From: an uncultured Chlorobiota bacterium
GTDB taxonomy: Bacteria; Bacteroidota; Ignavibacteria; UBA10030; UBA6906
Length of the DNA: 64,000 nucleotides
Assembly: GCA_900696645.1 (NCBI GenBank)
Contig: CAADGV010000033.1
Span: 310,001-374,000, forward strand
Direction: 5' to 3'
The notes under the pieces are model-generated. The model saw only the letters and a program-made list of their open reading frames with translations. It had not been told where the DNA came from and searched no databases. Made by a program: the position numbers and the translations under genes. Position 1 is the first letter of the stretch, and each line of letters opens with the position of its first letter. This document shows, one piece after another, positions 16,606 through 25,414 of this stretch.

Positions 16606-17829
16606 ATGAGCACGCAGCTTTCGCTACTTTCAGACAATTCCGATGAGGTTGACCGCAAGGTCCTCACGGTTACCGAACTGACTCGCCGCATTAAAGAGAG
16701 TCTTGAGCGGGGATTTTCAACAGTACGCATCGAAGGCGAGATTTCGAATTTCAAGTTCCATTCCTCCGGTCACATGTACTTTTCCCTGAAAGATTCCGGA
16801 GCAGCGATCTCGGCGGTTGTGTGGAGAAGCCGTGTTGCGGCTTTGTCATTCGTACCAGAGGATGGAATGAAAGTCGTAGCAACCGGACGGATAACCGTGT
16901 ACGAAATCCGTGGCAGCTATCAACTTGACATCACATCCATGCGTCGGGTTGGCGAGGGAGAGTTGCAGGCTGCATTTGAAAGACTCAAGAAGAAGCTTGC
17001 TGCTGAAGGACTATTCGATGCCGAGCGTAAGAAACCACTGCCTGAATATCCGGATCGCATCGGCATCGTTACTTCCGAGACGGGCGCTGCATTGCAGGAT
17101 GTGTTGCATATTCTCAGGCGAAGACTTCCCGCGATAGAAGTTGTTCTCTTGCCTGTCAAAGTTCAAGGCGTAGGGGCAGCCGTGGAAATAGCGAGAGCTA
17201 TTGCAGATTTCAACAAATACCGCAATGTGGATGTAGTGATTCTTGCGAGGGGAGGGGGCTCACTGGAAGACCTGTGGGCGTTCAATGAGGAAATTGTTGC
17301 GCGGGCAATCTACAGATCAAAAATCCCTATCGTCAGCGCCGTCGGGCATGAGATTGATTACACGATAGCTGATTTTGTTGCCGATCTCCGTGCGCCGACA
17401 CCCTCTGCGGCAGCAGAAATCGTTGTTCGGGACAGATTCGTGCTCCTTGAAACTCTTAGAAATTATTGGTATACTATGCACGAAAGTGTTGAAAATCTCG
17501 TACAGCAACAGAAGGATCGCATCGAACATTTTCTCAAAAGCTATTCGTTCAACAAACCTGTCGACCTCCTCAGGCAACACAGTCAACGGGTGGACGAACT
17601 TGAGCGAAGCATCCATACTGCCATGAGACACAAGCTTTCGATGCACCACGCCCGTACCGAATCCCTCCGGCAGCAACTCAAAGCACTGAATCCCGATATG
17701 GTCCTGCGCAGGGGATTTGCGATTGTGCGTAAGGATGGACGCGTGGTTGATTCCCGCAAGGTGTTAAAGACAAGCGATGAAGTAGCGATGACGTTTCATG
17801 ACGGATCGGTTCAATCAAAGATTCTCTGA
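16606..17829 (+). CDS. xseA: Exodeoxyribonuclease VII large subunit
   Basis: Catalytic subunit of exonuclease VII, which degrades single-stranded DNA in both directions. Residues about 18-115 form the OB-fold (LTRRIKESLERGFSTVRIEGEISNFK...GHMYFSLKD). The catalytic domain follows, with IGIVTSETGAALQD, ILARGGGSLEDLWAFNEE and GHEIDYTIADFVADLRAPTPSAAAE. The C-terminus is a long coiled coil that binds the small subunit. The length of 407 residues is normal. The stop overlaps xseB (TGATG), so the two subunits are translationally coupled. Confidence 0.96.
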   Translation: MSTQLSLLSDNSDEVDRKVLTVTELTRRIKESLERGFSTVRIEGEISNFKFHSSGHMYFSLKDSGAAISAVVWRSRVAALSFVPEDGMKVVATGRITVYEIRGSYQLDITSMRRVGEGELQAAFERLKKKLAAEGLFDAERKKPLPEYPDRIGIVTSETGAALQDVLHILRRRLPAIEVVLLPVKVQGVGAAVEIARAIADFNKYRNVDVVILARGGGSLEDLWAFNEEIVARAIYRSKIPIVSAVGHEIDYTIADFVADLRAPTPSAAAEIVVRDRFVLLETLRNYWYTMHESVENLVQQQKDRIEHFLKSYSFNKPVDLLRQHSQRVDELERSIHTAMRHKLSMHHARTESLRQQLKALNPDMVLRRGFAIVRKDGRVVDSRKVLKTSDEVAMTFHDGSVQSKIL

Positions 17830-18092
17830 TGCCTTCATCAAAATCAAAAGCTGAAAGCAAGCAAACGTTCGAGCAGTCCGTGATACGACTTGAACGTATT
17901 GTGGGTGAGTTGGAACGTGGTGACGTGCCGCTTGATGATGCGCTGAAATTGTACGAGGAAGGAATTCAACTCTCGAAAGCCTGCATCGAAAAACTGACAC
18001 GAGCCGAATTGCGGCTGAAGAAACTATCGAAGGATATAGAAGGTAATTTTCATCTGGTGGACGAGGATGAAGGGCCTGAGCCGGAAGAATAA
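17829..18092 (+). CDS. xseB: Exodeoxyribonuclease VII small subunit
   Basis: Helical partner of XseA. The 87-residue protein contains the family signature FEQSVIRLERIVGELERGDVPLDDALKLYEEG (residues 14-45) and LIKLSKACI/KLTRAELRLKKL-type helices, then an acidic tail. Its ATG overlaps the xseA stop. dxs follows 18 bases later, an arrangement (xseB-dxs) also seen in many other bacteria through the xseB-ispA-dxs cluster; ispA is absent here. Confidence 0.95.
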   Translation: MPSSKSKAESKQTFEQSVIRLERIVGELERGDVPLDDALKLYEEGIQLSKACIEKLTRAELRLKKLSKDIEGNFHLVDEDEGPEPEE

Positions 18093-18110
18093 TCGCATGC
18101 AAGAAATGAA

Positions 18111-20045
18111 ATGACTGAACACACGTATCCCATCCTTGACAAAGTTAATGTGCCGTCGGACTTCCGGGCGTTTTCCATCCCCGAACTCAAGGCGCTGGCA
18201 GACGACGTTCGCACGTTCCTGATTGACGTAATCTCAACAACGGGCGGGCATCTCGGCGCCGGACTCGGTTCGGTAGAGTTGACTGTCGCGTTGCATCATG
18301 TCTTCAACACCCCTCATGACAAGCTTGTGTGGGATGTCGGCCATCAGGCATATCCTCATAAAATTCTGACCGGACGCAAAGACCGACTCAATACAATACG
18401 CCAATACAAAGGGTTGAGCGGCTTCCTGAAGCGCACAGAAAGCGAGTATGATACGTTTGGAGCCGGACATGCAAGCACTGCAATCTCGGCAGCGCTTGGG
18501 ATGGTTGCGGCTCGTGACTTCAACCATGAGGATTACAAAGTTGTCGCCATTGTCGGTGACGGCTCGATGACTGGCGGAATGGTATATGAGGGGATGAACA
18601 ATGCAGGCATCTTGAAGAAAAACTTGATTGTCGTTCTCAACGACAACAACATGTCGATAGCCCCGAACGTCTGGGCATTGTCGAATTACTTCACGCAGTT
18701 GATCGCCAACCCTTCTTACAACAGGTTCAAGGCAAACATGTATGAGTTGACCGGCAAGCTCGATGCTTGGGGCGACCGGTTGCGCCGGGTTGCTGCCCGG
18801 CTGGAAGAAGGCGTTAAGGTCGTTATCACGCCGGGAATGCTGTTCGAGGCACTTGGGTTCCGGTATTTTGGCCCGATTAACGGCCACAACATGTCGCAAC
18901 TTGTTTCTATCTTCTCGGATGTTAAGAATTATCCCGGCCCTATTCTTGTACACGTCACAACGCAGAAGGGGAAGGGCTACAAGCCGGCCGAAGCAGATGT
19001 TCAGCGCCTGCACGGTGTGACTCCGTTTGACAAGGTCACGGGGAGATCCCCCAAGAAGGCAGATGGCCCTCCTGCGTACACGAAGGTGTTTGGCAAAGCG
19101 GTCGTCGAACTCGCAAAGCAAAACCCCCGGCTCGTGGGAATTACAGCAGCAATGCCCGACGGGACGGGACTCGATCAACTCCAGAAAGAATTGCCCGATC
19201 GATTCTACGACGTCGGCATAGCAGAGCAACACGGAATTACATTTGCCGCTGGCCTCGCAACACAAGGTTGTGTTCCGGTTGCTGCCATCTACTCCACATT
19301 CCTTCAGCGGGCGTTCGACCAGATTATCCATGACGTTGCGTTGCAACATCTCCATGTCGTGTTTGCTCTTGATCGTGGCGGACTTGTGGGCGCCGACGGG
19401 CCGACGCATCACGGGGTGTTCGACCTTTCGTACCTCCGTCTTATCCCCGAAATGGTAATCATGGCGCCAAAGGACGAAAGCGAATTGCGGGACATGCTGT
19501 ACACGGCGGTCGAATACAAGCAGGGCCCGATTGCACTTCGCTATCCTCGCGGCAATGGGATCGGGGTACCTCTTAAACAAGGTTTCGACCTAATTCCCAT
19601 CGGAAAAGGAGAGGTGCTGCGTTCGGGAAAAGATGTGGCGATAGTTTGTATTGGAGCCATAGTGCAAAATGCCTTGAAAGCTGCAGAATATCTGGAAAAA
19701 TCAGGAATCCGGGCCGAAGTGGTAAATATGCGGTTTGTCAAACCCGTTGATGCGGACCTGCTGAAAGATGTTGCCAGCCGCTTTGATCACATTGTGACCA
19801 TTGAAGATAATTCAATTGTCGGGGGATTCGGAAGCGCTGTTGTCGAGTGTTATGCCCAGCTTGGGATTACCAACATCAAGATCAAGGTGCACGGTATTCC
19901 CGATCATTTCATTGATCACGGGACGCCTGATGAATTACATCGCGACGTGATGCTTGACGCCCAGGGCATTGCACACGTGGTGAACGAATTCCTTCAGCAG
20001 CACGCGACAGTTCTACGGCAACCACTCAGAGCAAGTGTCAATTAG
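18111..20045 (+). CDS. dxs: 1-deoxy-D-xylulose-5-phosphate synthase
   Basis: Thiamine-diphosphate enzyme that condenses pyruvate and glyceraldehyde 3-phosphate, the first step of the MEP isoprenoid pathway. The 644-residue protein shows GHLGAGLGSVELTVALH, the ThDP-binding motif GDGSMTGGMVYEGMNNAG, the catalytic Glu region DVGIAEQHGITFAAGLA, DRGGLVGADGPTHHGVFDLSYL, and a C-terminal transketolase domain with EDNSIVGGFGSAV. The length is normal. It ends the xseA-xseB-dxs run, and a strong terminator follows 18 bases downstream. Confidence 0.97.
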   Translation: MTEHTYPILDKVNVPSDFRAFSIPELKALADDVRTFLIDVISTTGGHLGAGLGSVELTVALHHVFNTPHDKLVWDVGHQAYPHKILTGRKDRLNTIRQYKGLSGFLKRTESEYDTFGAGHASTAISAALGMVAARDFNHEDYKVVAIVGDGSMTGGMVYEGMNNAGILKKNLIVVLNDNNMSIAPNVWALSNYFTQLIANPSYNRFKANMYELTGKLDAWGDRLRRVAARLEEGVKVVITPGMLFEALGFRYFGPINGHNMSQLVSIFSDVKNYPGPILVHVTTQKGKGYKPAEADVQRLHGVTPFDKVTGRSPKKADGPPAYTKVFGKAVVELAKQNPRLVGITAAMPDGTGLDQLQKELPDRFYDVGIAEQHGITFAAGLATQGCVPVAAIYSTFLQRAFDQIIHDVALQHLHVVFALDRGGLVGADGPTHHGVFDLSYLRLIPEMVIMAPKDESELRDMLYTAVEYKQGPIALRYPRGNGIGVPLKQGFDLIPIGKGEVLRSGKDVAIVCIGAIVQNALKAAEYLEKSGIRAEVVNMRFVKPVDADLLKDVASRFDHIVTIEDNSIVGGFGSAVVECYAQLGITNIKIKVHGIPDHFIDHGTPDELHRDVMLDAQGIAHVVNEFLQQHATVLRQPLRASVN

Positions 20046-20063
20046 TTCATAGTCGGAGTCTTC

Positions 20064-20112
20064 AACGGGCACCGGCGGCACATGGCGTGCAGCCGCTGCC
20101 CGTTTTCTCTTT
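20064..20112 (+). terminator. Strong intrinsic terminator after dxs
   Basis: AACGGGCA (20064-20071) pairs with TGCCCGTT (20097-20104), enclosing further pairs CGGC/GCCG and GCAC/GTGC around a short ATGGC loop, and is followed by TTCTCTTT. It ends the xseAB-dxs transcript and implies that ribD needs its own promoter or read-through. Confidence 0.85.
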
Positions 20113-20154
20113 CTGATGCCAAGATTTGTTTCCAGTAACCACGGAAATAGCCTG

Positions 20155-21249
20155 ATGCATGAACAATTCATGCGCGAGTGTTTTCAGCTTGCGGAAAAAG
20201 GCAGGGGGTATGTAAGTCCGAATCCGCTGGTCGGGGCCGTTCTGGTCGAAGAAGGAAGATGCGTTGCGCGTGGTTTTCACAAGCGTTTCGGAGGGGTACA
20301 TGCAGAAGTCCATTGTTTGCGGAACTACACGGGCGACCTTTCGAACGCTGTTCTCTATGTGAATCTTGAACCGTGTTCACACCATGGCAAAACGCCGCCT
20401 TGTACGGATCTGCTCATACAACGGGGAGTTCGCAAGGTTGTCATTGCAATGAAAGATCCCAACCCGCTTGTTACCGGCAAGGGGATCACACAACTTCGGC
20501 GCGCGGGCATTCACGTCACAGTTGGTGTCTTGGAAAAGGAAGCGAGACATTTGAACCGGTTCTTCGTTAAGCATATCGCCAATTCCCTTCCGTACGTGCT
20601 TCTCAAGATAGCCCAAACCGCCGATGGTTTTATCGGGCGAAAGAACGGATCGCTCGAATATATCACATCTCCCGAATCAAGAAGGCTTGTACACAAGTGG
20701 AGGAGTGAGTATGATGCGGTGTTGGTTGGTGCAGGAACAATCCAAGCCGACAATCCGAGGCTGACTGTTCGCCTTTGGACAGGAAGAGATCCGGCTGCTG
20801 TTATTCTTGATGGAAAATTTCGCCTGACGGGAAGGGAGAGAGTGTTTGCATCAGCCCGGCATAGGAGGGTGTATTTCTGTGTCAGTAAGCAGGCGATGAA
20901 AGCCCGGCCGTCAATGGCTAAGTATTTCAAATCTATCGGTGTTAATCTCATTGCATTAGCGGGACGGAATGGTGATCTGAACCTAAAGAGTGTCTTGTAC
21001 GAGTTGTCTGCAAGGCAAATCGGTTCTATTCTCGTAGAAGGCGGGAGCAACGTGTTCAGCAGCTTCATTAGGCAAAGGTATGTTGACGAACTGAGCGTGT
21101 TTTGTTCTCCCGTGGTTTTCGGCAACGGGATTCCGAGATTCTCTGAAGCTGATCGTTCCAATGCGATGTTGAGAGAAATGATACTCTCCTCCGGTTTTTC
21201 TGCCCGCAAATCAGGAACAGATATCCTCTTTACAGGAACAATAGCGTAG
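20155..21249 (+). CDS. ribD: Bifunctional riboflavin deaminase/reductase
   Basis: Catalyses two successive steps of riboflavin synthesis: deamination of the pyrimidine ring and reduction of the ribosyl side chain. The N-terminal deaminase has SPNPLVGAVLV, the zinc site HAEVHCL and EPCSHHGKTPPC. The C-terminal reductase shows LLKIAQTADGFIGR, DAVLVGAGTIQADNPRLTVR and SILVEGGSNVFSSF. I prefer the ATG at 20155 (MHEQFMRECFQLAEKGRG, about 364 residues), which matches where RibD proteins begin; an in-frame ATG at 20116 lies only four bases past the dxs terminator. ribE follows after nine bases. Confidence 0.95.
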   Translation: MHEQFMRECFQLAEKGRGYVSPNPLVGAVLVEEGRCVARGFHKRFGGVHAEVHCLRNYTGDLSNAVLYVNLEPCSHHGKTPPCTDLLIQRGVRKVVIAMKDPNPLVTGKGITQLRRAGIHVTVGVLEKEARHLNRFFVKHIANSLPYVLLKIAQTADGFIGRKNGSLEYITSPESRRLVHKWRSEYDAVLVGAGTIQADNPRLTVRLWTGRDPAAVILDGKFRLTGRERVFASARHRRVYFCVSKQAMKARPSMAKYFKSIGVNLIALAGRNGDLNLKSVLYELSARQIGSILVEGGSNVFSSFIRQRYVDELSVFCSPVVFGNGIPRFSEADRSNAMLREMILSSGFSARKSGTDILFTGTIA

Positions 21250-21258
21250 GCAACAAGA

Positions 21259-21915
21259 ATGTTTACCGGAATTATTCAGGAAGTCGGGCGCATCGAGAAC
21301 ATACAACGTCTTGGTGGCGGGATCCGACTTTCGGTTGCCGGCCCGAAATCGGCATCCGAACTCTCGATTGACGACAGTGTTTCAATCAATGGAGTCTGTC
21401 AGACTGTTGTTTCCAAAAGCGGGAATGTGTTCAGCGTTGAAGCAGTAGAGGAGACCCTTCTGAAAACAACTCTTGGTCATCTCTCGCATGAATCACCCGT
21501 GAATCTTGAACTGGCGATGAAACTCAATGACAGACTTGGAGGACATCTCGTGCTTGGTCACGTTGATGGTGTTGGAACAGTGTCCTCTGTTGAGAAGAAA
21601 GAAACAAGTTGGCTGTTCACCATTGAGATTCCCGCTCATTTTTTGCGCTACATCATCCCGGCAGGCTCAATAGCCATCGACGGCGTGAGCCTTACCGTTG
21701 CACGACTCAACCGGAATCTCGTGACGGTTTCCATCATTCCGCACACGTTCGAGAATACGACGTTTAGAATTCTGACTCCGGGTATGTCGGTTAACCTTGA
21801 GTTTGACCTCATAGGAAAATACATCGAGCGCTTCATGGTTGTCGGAAAGCAAGAGCAAAGCTTCTCAGACCCGATAACACCATCAAAACTGAGCGAATGG
21901 GGATATTCGACGTAG
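21259..21915 (+). CDS. ribE: Riboflavin synthase alpha chain
   Basis: Dismutates two lumazine molecules to riboflavin. The 218-residue protein has two homologous lumazine-binding halves: the first begins MFTGIIQEVGRIENI with SVSINGVCQTV, the second has GGHLVLGHVDGVGTVSSVEK and GSIAIDGVSLTVARL. It lies nine bases after ribD and is surely co-transcribed. No ribA/B or ribH follows within the window. Confidence 0.95.
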   Translation: MFTGIIQEVGRIENIQRLGGGIRLSVAGPKSASELSIDDSVSINGVCQTVVSKSGNVFSVEAVEETLLKTTLGHLSHESPVNLELAMKLNDRLGGHLVLGHVDGVGTVSSVEKKETSWLFTIEIPAHFLRYIIPAGSIAIDGVSLTVARLNRNLVTVSIIPHTFENTTFRILTPGMSVNLEFDLIGKYIERFMVVGKQEQSFSDPITPSKLSEWGYST

Positions 21916-21936
21916 TAATAAGGCGGAGATTAGTTC

Positions 21937-21966
21937 TTGATTTCTGAAGCTCAAATCCTTATTTTG
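21937..21966 (+). promoter_or_regulatory. Possible promoter for secG (TTG-N20-TATTTTG)
   Basis: TTG at 21937-21939, 20 bases, then TATTTTG at 21960-21966, one base shorter than TANNTTTG. It would start transcription near 21973, about 30 bases before secG. The match is imperfect, so this is a candidate only. Confidence 0.35.
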
Positions 21967-22003
21967 TTCAATGATTATTCATGAATTTCTTGCAGGTGAC
22001 TGA

Positions 22004-22366
22004 ATGTTCGCGTTTCTCATCGGAGTTGAGGTTGTTATCAGCATACTACTGATTATTGCTGTTTTGATGCAGGCTAGCAAAGGTGGAGGTTTGGCCGGCA
22101 CATTCGGGGGCGGAAATGTCGGCATGATGTTTGGCGTCCGCCGCACGTCGGATTTTCTCATGAAAGCAACACAAGGGCTGGCACTGGCATTCGGCATTCT
22201 CGCACTTCTTATCAACATGGTTTTCCTGCCGCGTGAGAGTGCGGAGAATATCGAAAGCATCCTCCAGCGTAGTGCTCAAACGCAGCAGCAGACGCCGCCG
22301 GCACCATCCTTGCCGCAGTTGCCACCGGCATCGCAACCGGAAAACACGCCTCCACAGGGGCAATAG
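22004..22366 (+). CDS. secG: Preprotein translocase subunit SecG
   Basis: Small subunit of the SecYEG channel. It has 120 residues with two membrane helices (FLIGVEVVISILLIIAVLMQ and GLALAFGILALLINMVFL) joined by the SecG signature loop ASKGGGLAGTFGGGNVGMMFG. The C-terminus is a Gln/Pro-rich tail (about 30 residues), as is common in FCB bacteria. AGGTGA lies about seven bases before the ATG. A tRNA-Lys follows 19 bases after the stop; secG next to a tRNA is a common arrangement. Confidence 0.95.
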   Translation: MFAFLIGVEVVISILLIIAVLMQASKGGGLAGTFGGGNVGMMFGVRRTSDFLMKATQGLALAFGILALLINMVFLPRESAENIESILQRSAQTQQQTPPAPSLPQLPPASQPENTPPQGQ

Positions 22367-22385
22367 ACTTTTGTCGTACATTACA

Positions 22386-22458
22386 GCACCCATGGCTCAA
22401 TTGGTAGAGCAACTGACTCTTAATCAGTGGGTTCCAGGTTCGAGTCCTGGTGGGTGCA
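22386..22458 (+). tRNA. tRNA-Lys (anticodon CTT)
   Basis: A 73-base cloverleaf: acceptor GCACCCA/TGGGTGC, D arm GCTC/GAGC, anticodon stem ACTGA/TCAGT with loop CTCTTAA (anticodon CTT, reading AAG), variable GGGTT, T arm CCAGG-TTCGAGT-CCTGG, and discriminator A. The CCA end is not encoded (the next bases are CGA). A terminator follows. Confidence 0.97.
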
Positions 22459-22467
22459 CGATACAAT

Positions 22468-22508
22468 AAATGCCAAGGAATTTACCCCCTTGGCATTTGC
22501 ATTCTTTT
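22468..22508 (+). terminator. Intrinsic terminator after tRNA-Lys
   Basis: A perfect 11-base-pair stem: AAATGCCAAGG at 22468-22478 and CCTTGGCATTT at 22488-22498, loop of 9, followed by GCATTCTTTT. It ends the secG/tRNA-Lys transcript. Confidence 0.85.
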
Positions 22509-22527
22509 CCGAAGGGCAGATTATTTC

Positions 22528-23592
22528 GTGCAGACTTCGCTCCTTGAGATACACCGGAAAGTCGCAACCGACATCAGCGAATACCGCGGGTATGCCGTTC
22601 CATCATCATACGGAACAATCGAGGAGGAATACGACGCGGCGGTGAACGATATCGCGTTGATTGACAGGTCATGGGTCGGCAGAATCGAAGTAACCGGCGC
22701 CGACCGACTCGACCTCCTTCATCGATTATCAACGAATGATTTGCTGAAGGCTAAGTCGGGACAGGCTGTCGGGACAGTGTTTACTACCGACAAAGGCAGG
22801 ATTATCGACTTCGTTCACATCTTGATAAGAAATTCTTCCGTTCTTCTTCTTATTTCCCCCAAAAATGAAGAGACGTTTTCAGCGTGGATCGACAAGTATA
22901 CAATCTTGGAAGATTTGCAATTGAAAACAGTCACGAATTCCACAGCGATGTTCAGCCTAATCGGCCCGAGGGCAGTATCTTTTGCTTCAAGCTTGACAGG
23001 TCAATCCCTTTTTCCTAATACGTTTACAGAAATCTCTTCACGACCATTTTCGGCCACACTACTCTACCGCACGGAATTCAATACGGATATCGTTGATGTC
23101 ATTGTTGATTCCTCAGACGCAGCCTGCGCATGGAGTCATCTTCTTTCATTCAGGGCTGAATCAAAGCCCACGACCATCGGTATTCGAGCATATCAGGTGT
23201 TTCGTGTATCCCGTGGAATACCCGAAATGGGGGCCGAGTTATCCGATCAGTACAACCCATATGAAGCCGGCTTGTATCAAGCAATCAGCTTCACAAAGGG
23301 CTGTTATATCGGTCAGGAGGTTATTGCACGTCTCGATACCTACAATAAGGTCAAGAAGGGACTATGGGGAGTGGTCTATTCAGGGGAGATTATTCAAGCT
23401 GGGGCAGAAGTATTGAAGAACGGCGACCCAATCGGGCAAATAACCAGTTCAGCCCCTGATTCGATAAGGGGCAAAAGGATCGGTCTCGCGATACTGAAGA
23501 CTAAAGGCTTACACACCGATGACCATGTTAGTATACAATCTAACGGAACAACTATAGCGGGTTCACTTTCTCCCTTTCCCGTTGTGATATGA
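22528..23592 (+). CDS. ygfZ: YgfZ/GcvT-like folate-binding protein
   Basis: Folate-dependent protein of the YgfZ/IBA57 group that helps assemble or repair iron-sulfur clusters. Its defining motif KGCYIGQEV, with the conserved Cys, is present, and the N-terminal half has the GcvT-like fold (IALIDRSWVGRIEVTGADRLDLLHRLSTND). The frame is open back into the tRNA, so I place the start at GTG 22528 (VQTSLLEIHRK), with GAAGGG about 11 bases upstream, giving 354 residues. It stands alone, between the tRNA terminator and the AlkZ-related gene. The 5' end is the least certain part. Confidence 0.87.
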   Translation: MQTSLLEIHRKVATDISEYRGYAVPSSYGTIEEEYDAAVNDIALIDRSWVGRIEVTGADRLDLLHRLSTNDLLKAKSGQAVGTVFTTDKGRIIDFVHILIRNSSVLLLISPKNEETFSAWIDKYTILEDLQLKTVTNSTAMFSLIGPRAVSFASSLTGQSLFPNTFTEISSRPFSATLLYRTEFNTDIVDVIVDSSDAACAWSHLLSFRAESKPTTIGIRAYQVFRVSRGIPEMGAELSDQYNPYEAGLYQAISFTKGCYIGQEVIARLDTYNKVKKGLWGVVYSGEIIQAGAEVLKNGDPIGQITSSAPDSIRGKRIGLAILKTKGLHTDDHVSIQSNGTTIAGSLSPFPVVI

Positions 23593-23645
23593 TAGTCTAT
23601 GTACTTTGGCAATGAAGCGGACAGTTTGCAGTATGAGGTATTAAG

Positions 23646-24509
23646 ATGAAGTTGGCGTATTCATTGGAAGATATCGAACGATGGCGAGAGAAGACATATC
23701 GCCGCGCTCCGAAATTTCAGATTATCAACCAACGACAGGCGTTAGCGTTTATTAATCGTGTCGGCTTCTGCCTTGCTGCGAAGACTGAGGGACTCGATTT
23801 GCCTAATCTCTGGGATGCCGTAACGGACACACCCGAGCCCCGGCACAACGGCACGAACGGCCATTTAAAGCGAAGCTACTACCTCTCATACGCATGGGAA
23901 ATCCAGAGCATCATACCGAACCACAACAGTATCTACTATGGGAAGATATTCAAGCGTCGGCCGAGCATAGTTTCACGGCAGTACTTTCCGTATTTCTATG
24001 TTTTATCGGAGCGTTCCGGGGAGCCTGACGAATATGAGACAGAGTATGCATCCGGCAATATCTCGATCCTCGCTAAGAGAATTATGGATGCTCTCATGAA
24101 TAAGTCTCCGCAAACCTCAAAGGAGCTTCGGGTTGTGCTGACGGGGAAGCGAGGAACCTCTGCACAGGGACTTGATAGGGCTCTCGACGAACTTCAAAGG
24201 AAGATGTATATTAGCAGAGTCGTCGGCAATGGCAGCCAGTTTGGTGCTGAGTGGGCACCCGTTGTCAAGAGTTTTCGCACGGAAGTACGCAAAGCCCGGA
24301 AAATTTCTGCAGAAGAGGCGCGGGCAGTTCTTGTGGAGAAGTACTTCCAAAACCAACTCATCAGTTCCGTTGAAGCAATTCACGCAGTATTCGGCTGGTC
24401 ACGACAGTTGATTTATCACACCATCGGGCAACTTGTAAACAAAGGCGTGATAACACCGGTTCATTCATACGATGGGAAGAAAGGCCAATTCTATTGTTTT
24501 GTCCCCTAA
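23646..24509 (+). CDS. AlkZ-related winged-helix protein
   Basis: A 287-residue cytosolic protein that I place in the AlkZ/YcaQ-related group (winged-helix proteins related to a DNA glycosylase that unhooks interstrand crosslinks). Seen: ALAFINRVGFCLA near the N-terminus, LPNLWDAV, YYGKIFKRRPSIVSRQYFPYFYVLS, and tandem winged-helix-like stretches (ILAKRIMDALMNKSPQTSKELRVVL and LDRALDELQRKMYISRVV; AIHAVFGWSRQLIYHTIGQLVNKGVI). The catalytic QxQ/QxD motif of true AlkZ is not evident, so enzymatic activity is doubtful. It ends 31 bases before the preferred start of the LOG-family gene. Confidence 0.65.
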   Translation: MKLAYSLEDIERWREKTYRRAPKFQIINQRQALAFINRVGFCLAAKTEGLDLPNLWDAVTDTPEPRHNGTNGHLKRSYYLSYAWEIQSIIPNHNSIYYGKIFKRRPSIVSRQYFPYFYVLSERSGEPDEYETEYASGNISILAKRIMDALMNKSPQTSKELRVVLTGKRGTSAQGLDRALDELQRKMYISRVVGNGSQFGAEWAPVVKSFRTEVRKARKISAEEARAVLVEKYFQNQLISSVEAIHAVFGWSRQLIYHTIGQLVNKGVITPVHSYDGKKGQFYCFVP

Positions 24510-24540
24510 GAAAAACGATGCAAACAGTAAAGGCATGCAG

Positions 24541-25371
24541 ATGAACAAGAAGCAAGCAAAGCCGGAAAAAGCATACAAGAATTCAAGATTTCTGAATAGT
24601 TCCGATGCCCGAATCATCCGTATTATGTCGGAATTTGTTGAGCCATTGGCACGATTTCGTCGAGAGAATATCAGAGACACGATTGTGTTTTTCGGGTCGG
24701 CACGAATCAAGGATAGAAAGACTGCACGCGCTCAGTTGCTCGAAGTCGAGAAATCGATAGCAAAAGCGAAACGTCCCACGAAGCAGTTGTTGCTGAATTA
24801 TCGCTCGGCGCAAACGGCAGTGGATATGTCCGCATACTACGAGGATTGTGTTGAATTGGCGCGACTTCTGACACAATGGTCAAAGAAACTGAATCACTCC
24901 AACAGGTTCGTCGTGTGTTCGGGGGGTGGGCCGGGAATTATGGAAGCGGCCAACAGGGGAGCAGCTCTTGCAAAGGGCAAATCCATCGGGCTCAATATCA
25001 GTCTTCCGTTTGAACAATTCTCAAATGGTTACATCAGCAAAGGCCTGAATTTCGAGTTTCACTACTTCTTCATGAGGAAGTTCTGGTTCGCGTATCTCGC
25101 AAAGGCCCTCGTTGTTTTCCCGGGCGGCTTCGGCACGCTCGACGAACTCCTTGAGTTGCTGACATTGCTGCAAACCGACAAAATCAGGAAGAAAATGACT
25201 GTTGTTGTGTATGGTACGGAGTATTGGAAACGAGTGATCAATTTCGAGGAAATTGTCCGGATGGGAATGGCGTCCCCCGAGGATCTCTCCCTATTCAAAT
25301 TCTGCGATGATCCGAAGGAGGCGTTCGAGTACCTCAGAGATTCTTTGCTTCAGAATTACCCGACTGACTGA
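24541..25371 (+). CDS. LOG-family nucleotide-binding protein (TIGR00730 Rossmann fold)
   Basis: Rossmann-fold protein of the LOG/lysine-decarboxylase-like family; relatives cleave nucleotide 5'-monophosphates such as cytokinin ribotides. The two signature segments are CSGGGPGIMEAANRGA and FPGGFGTLDELLEL (PGGxGTxxE). An extended N-terminal helix region of about 75 residues precedes the fold (FVEPLARFRREN...IVFFGSARI). I choose ATG 24541, which has AAAGG seven bases upstream; the frame extends to 24472, overlapping the previous gene. The tmRNA follows 43 bases later. The natural substrate is unknown. Confidence 0.85.
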   Translation: MNKKQAKPEKAYKNSRFLNSSDARIIRIMSEFVEPLARFRRENIRDTIVFFGSARIKDRKTARAQLLEVEKSIAKAKRPTKQLLLNYRSAQTAVDMSAYYEDCVELARLLTQWSKKLNHSNRFVVCSGGGPGIMEAANRGAALAKGKSIGLNISLPFEQFSNGYISKGLNFEFHYFFMRKFWFAYLAKALVVFPGGFGTLDELLELLTLLQTDKIRKKMTVVVYGTEYWKRVINFEEIVRMGMASPEDLSLFKFCDDPKEAFEYLRDSLLQNYPTD

Positions 25372-25377
25372 CGCTGG

Positions 25378-25408
25378 TTGCCTTTGCGTCGTGAAACGTG
25401 TACCTTTG
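25378..25408 (+). promoter_or_regulatory. Bacteroidota-type promoter for tmRNA (TTG-N20-TACCTTTG)
   Basis: TTG at 25378-25380, 20 bases, TACCTTTG at 25401-25408, then six bases to the first G of mature tmRNA at 25415. A perfect match to the TTG/TANNTTTG pattern at exactly the distance expected for a start at, or just before, the mature 5' end. Confidence 0.75.
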
Positions 25409-25414
25409 TACAGC

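Noticed and set aside
18234-19580. 448-codon open frame antisense to dxs
   Set aside because: Its codons follow the reverse complement of a certain dxs gene, the product is Cys/His/Arg-rich without motifs, and no ribosome-binding site is seen.
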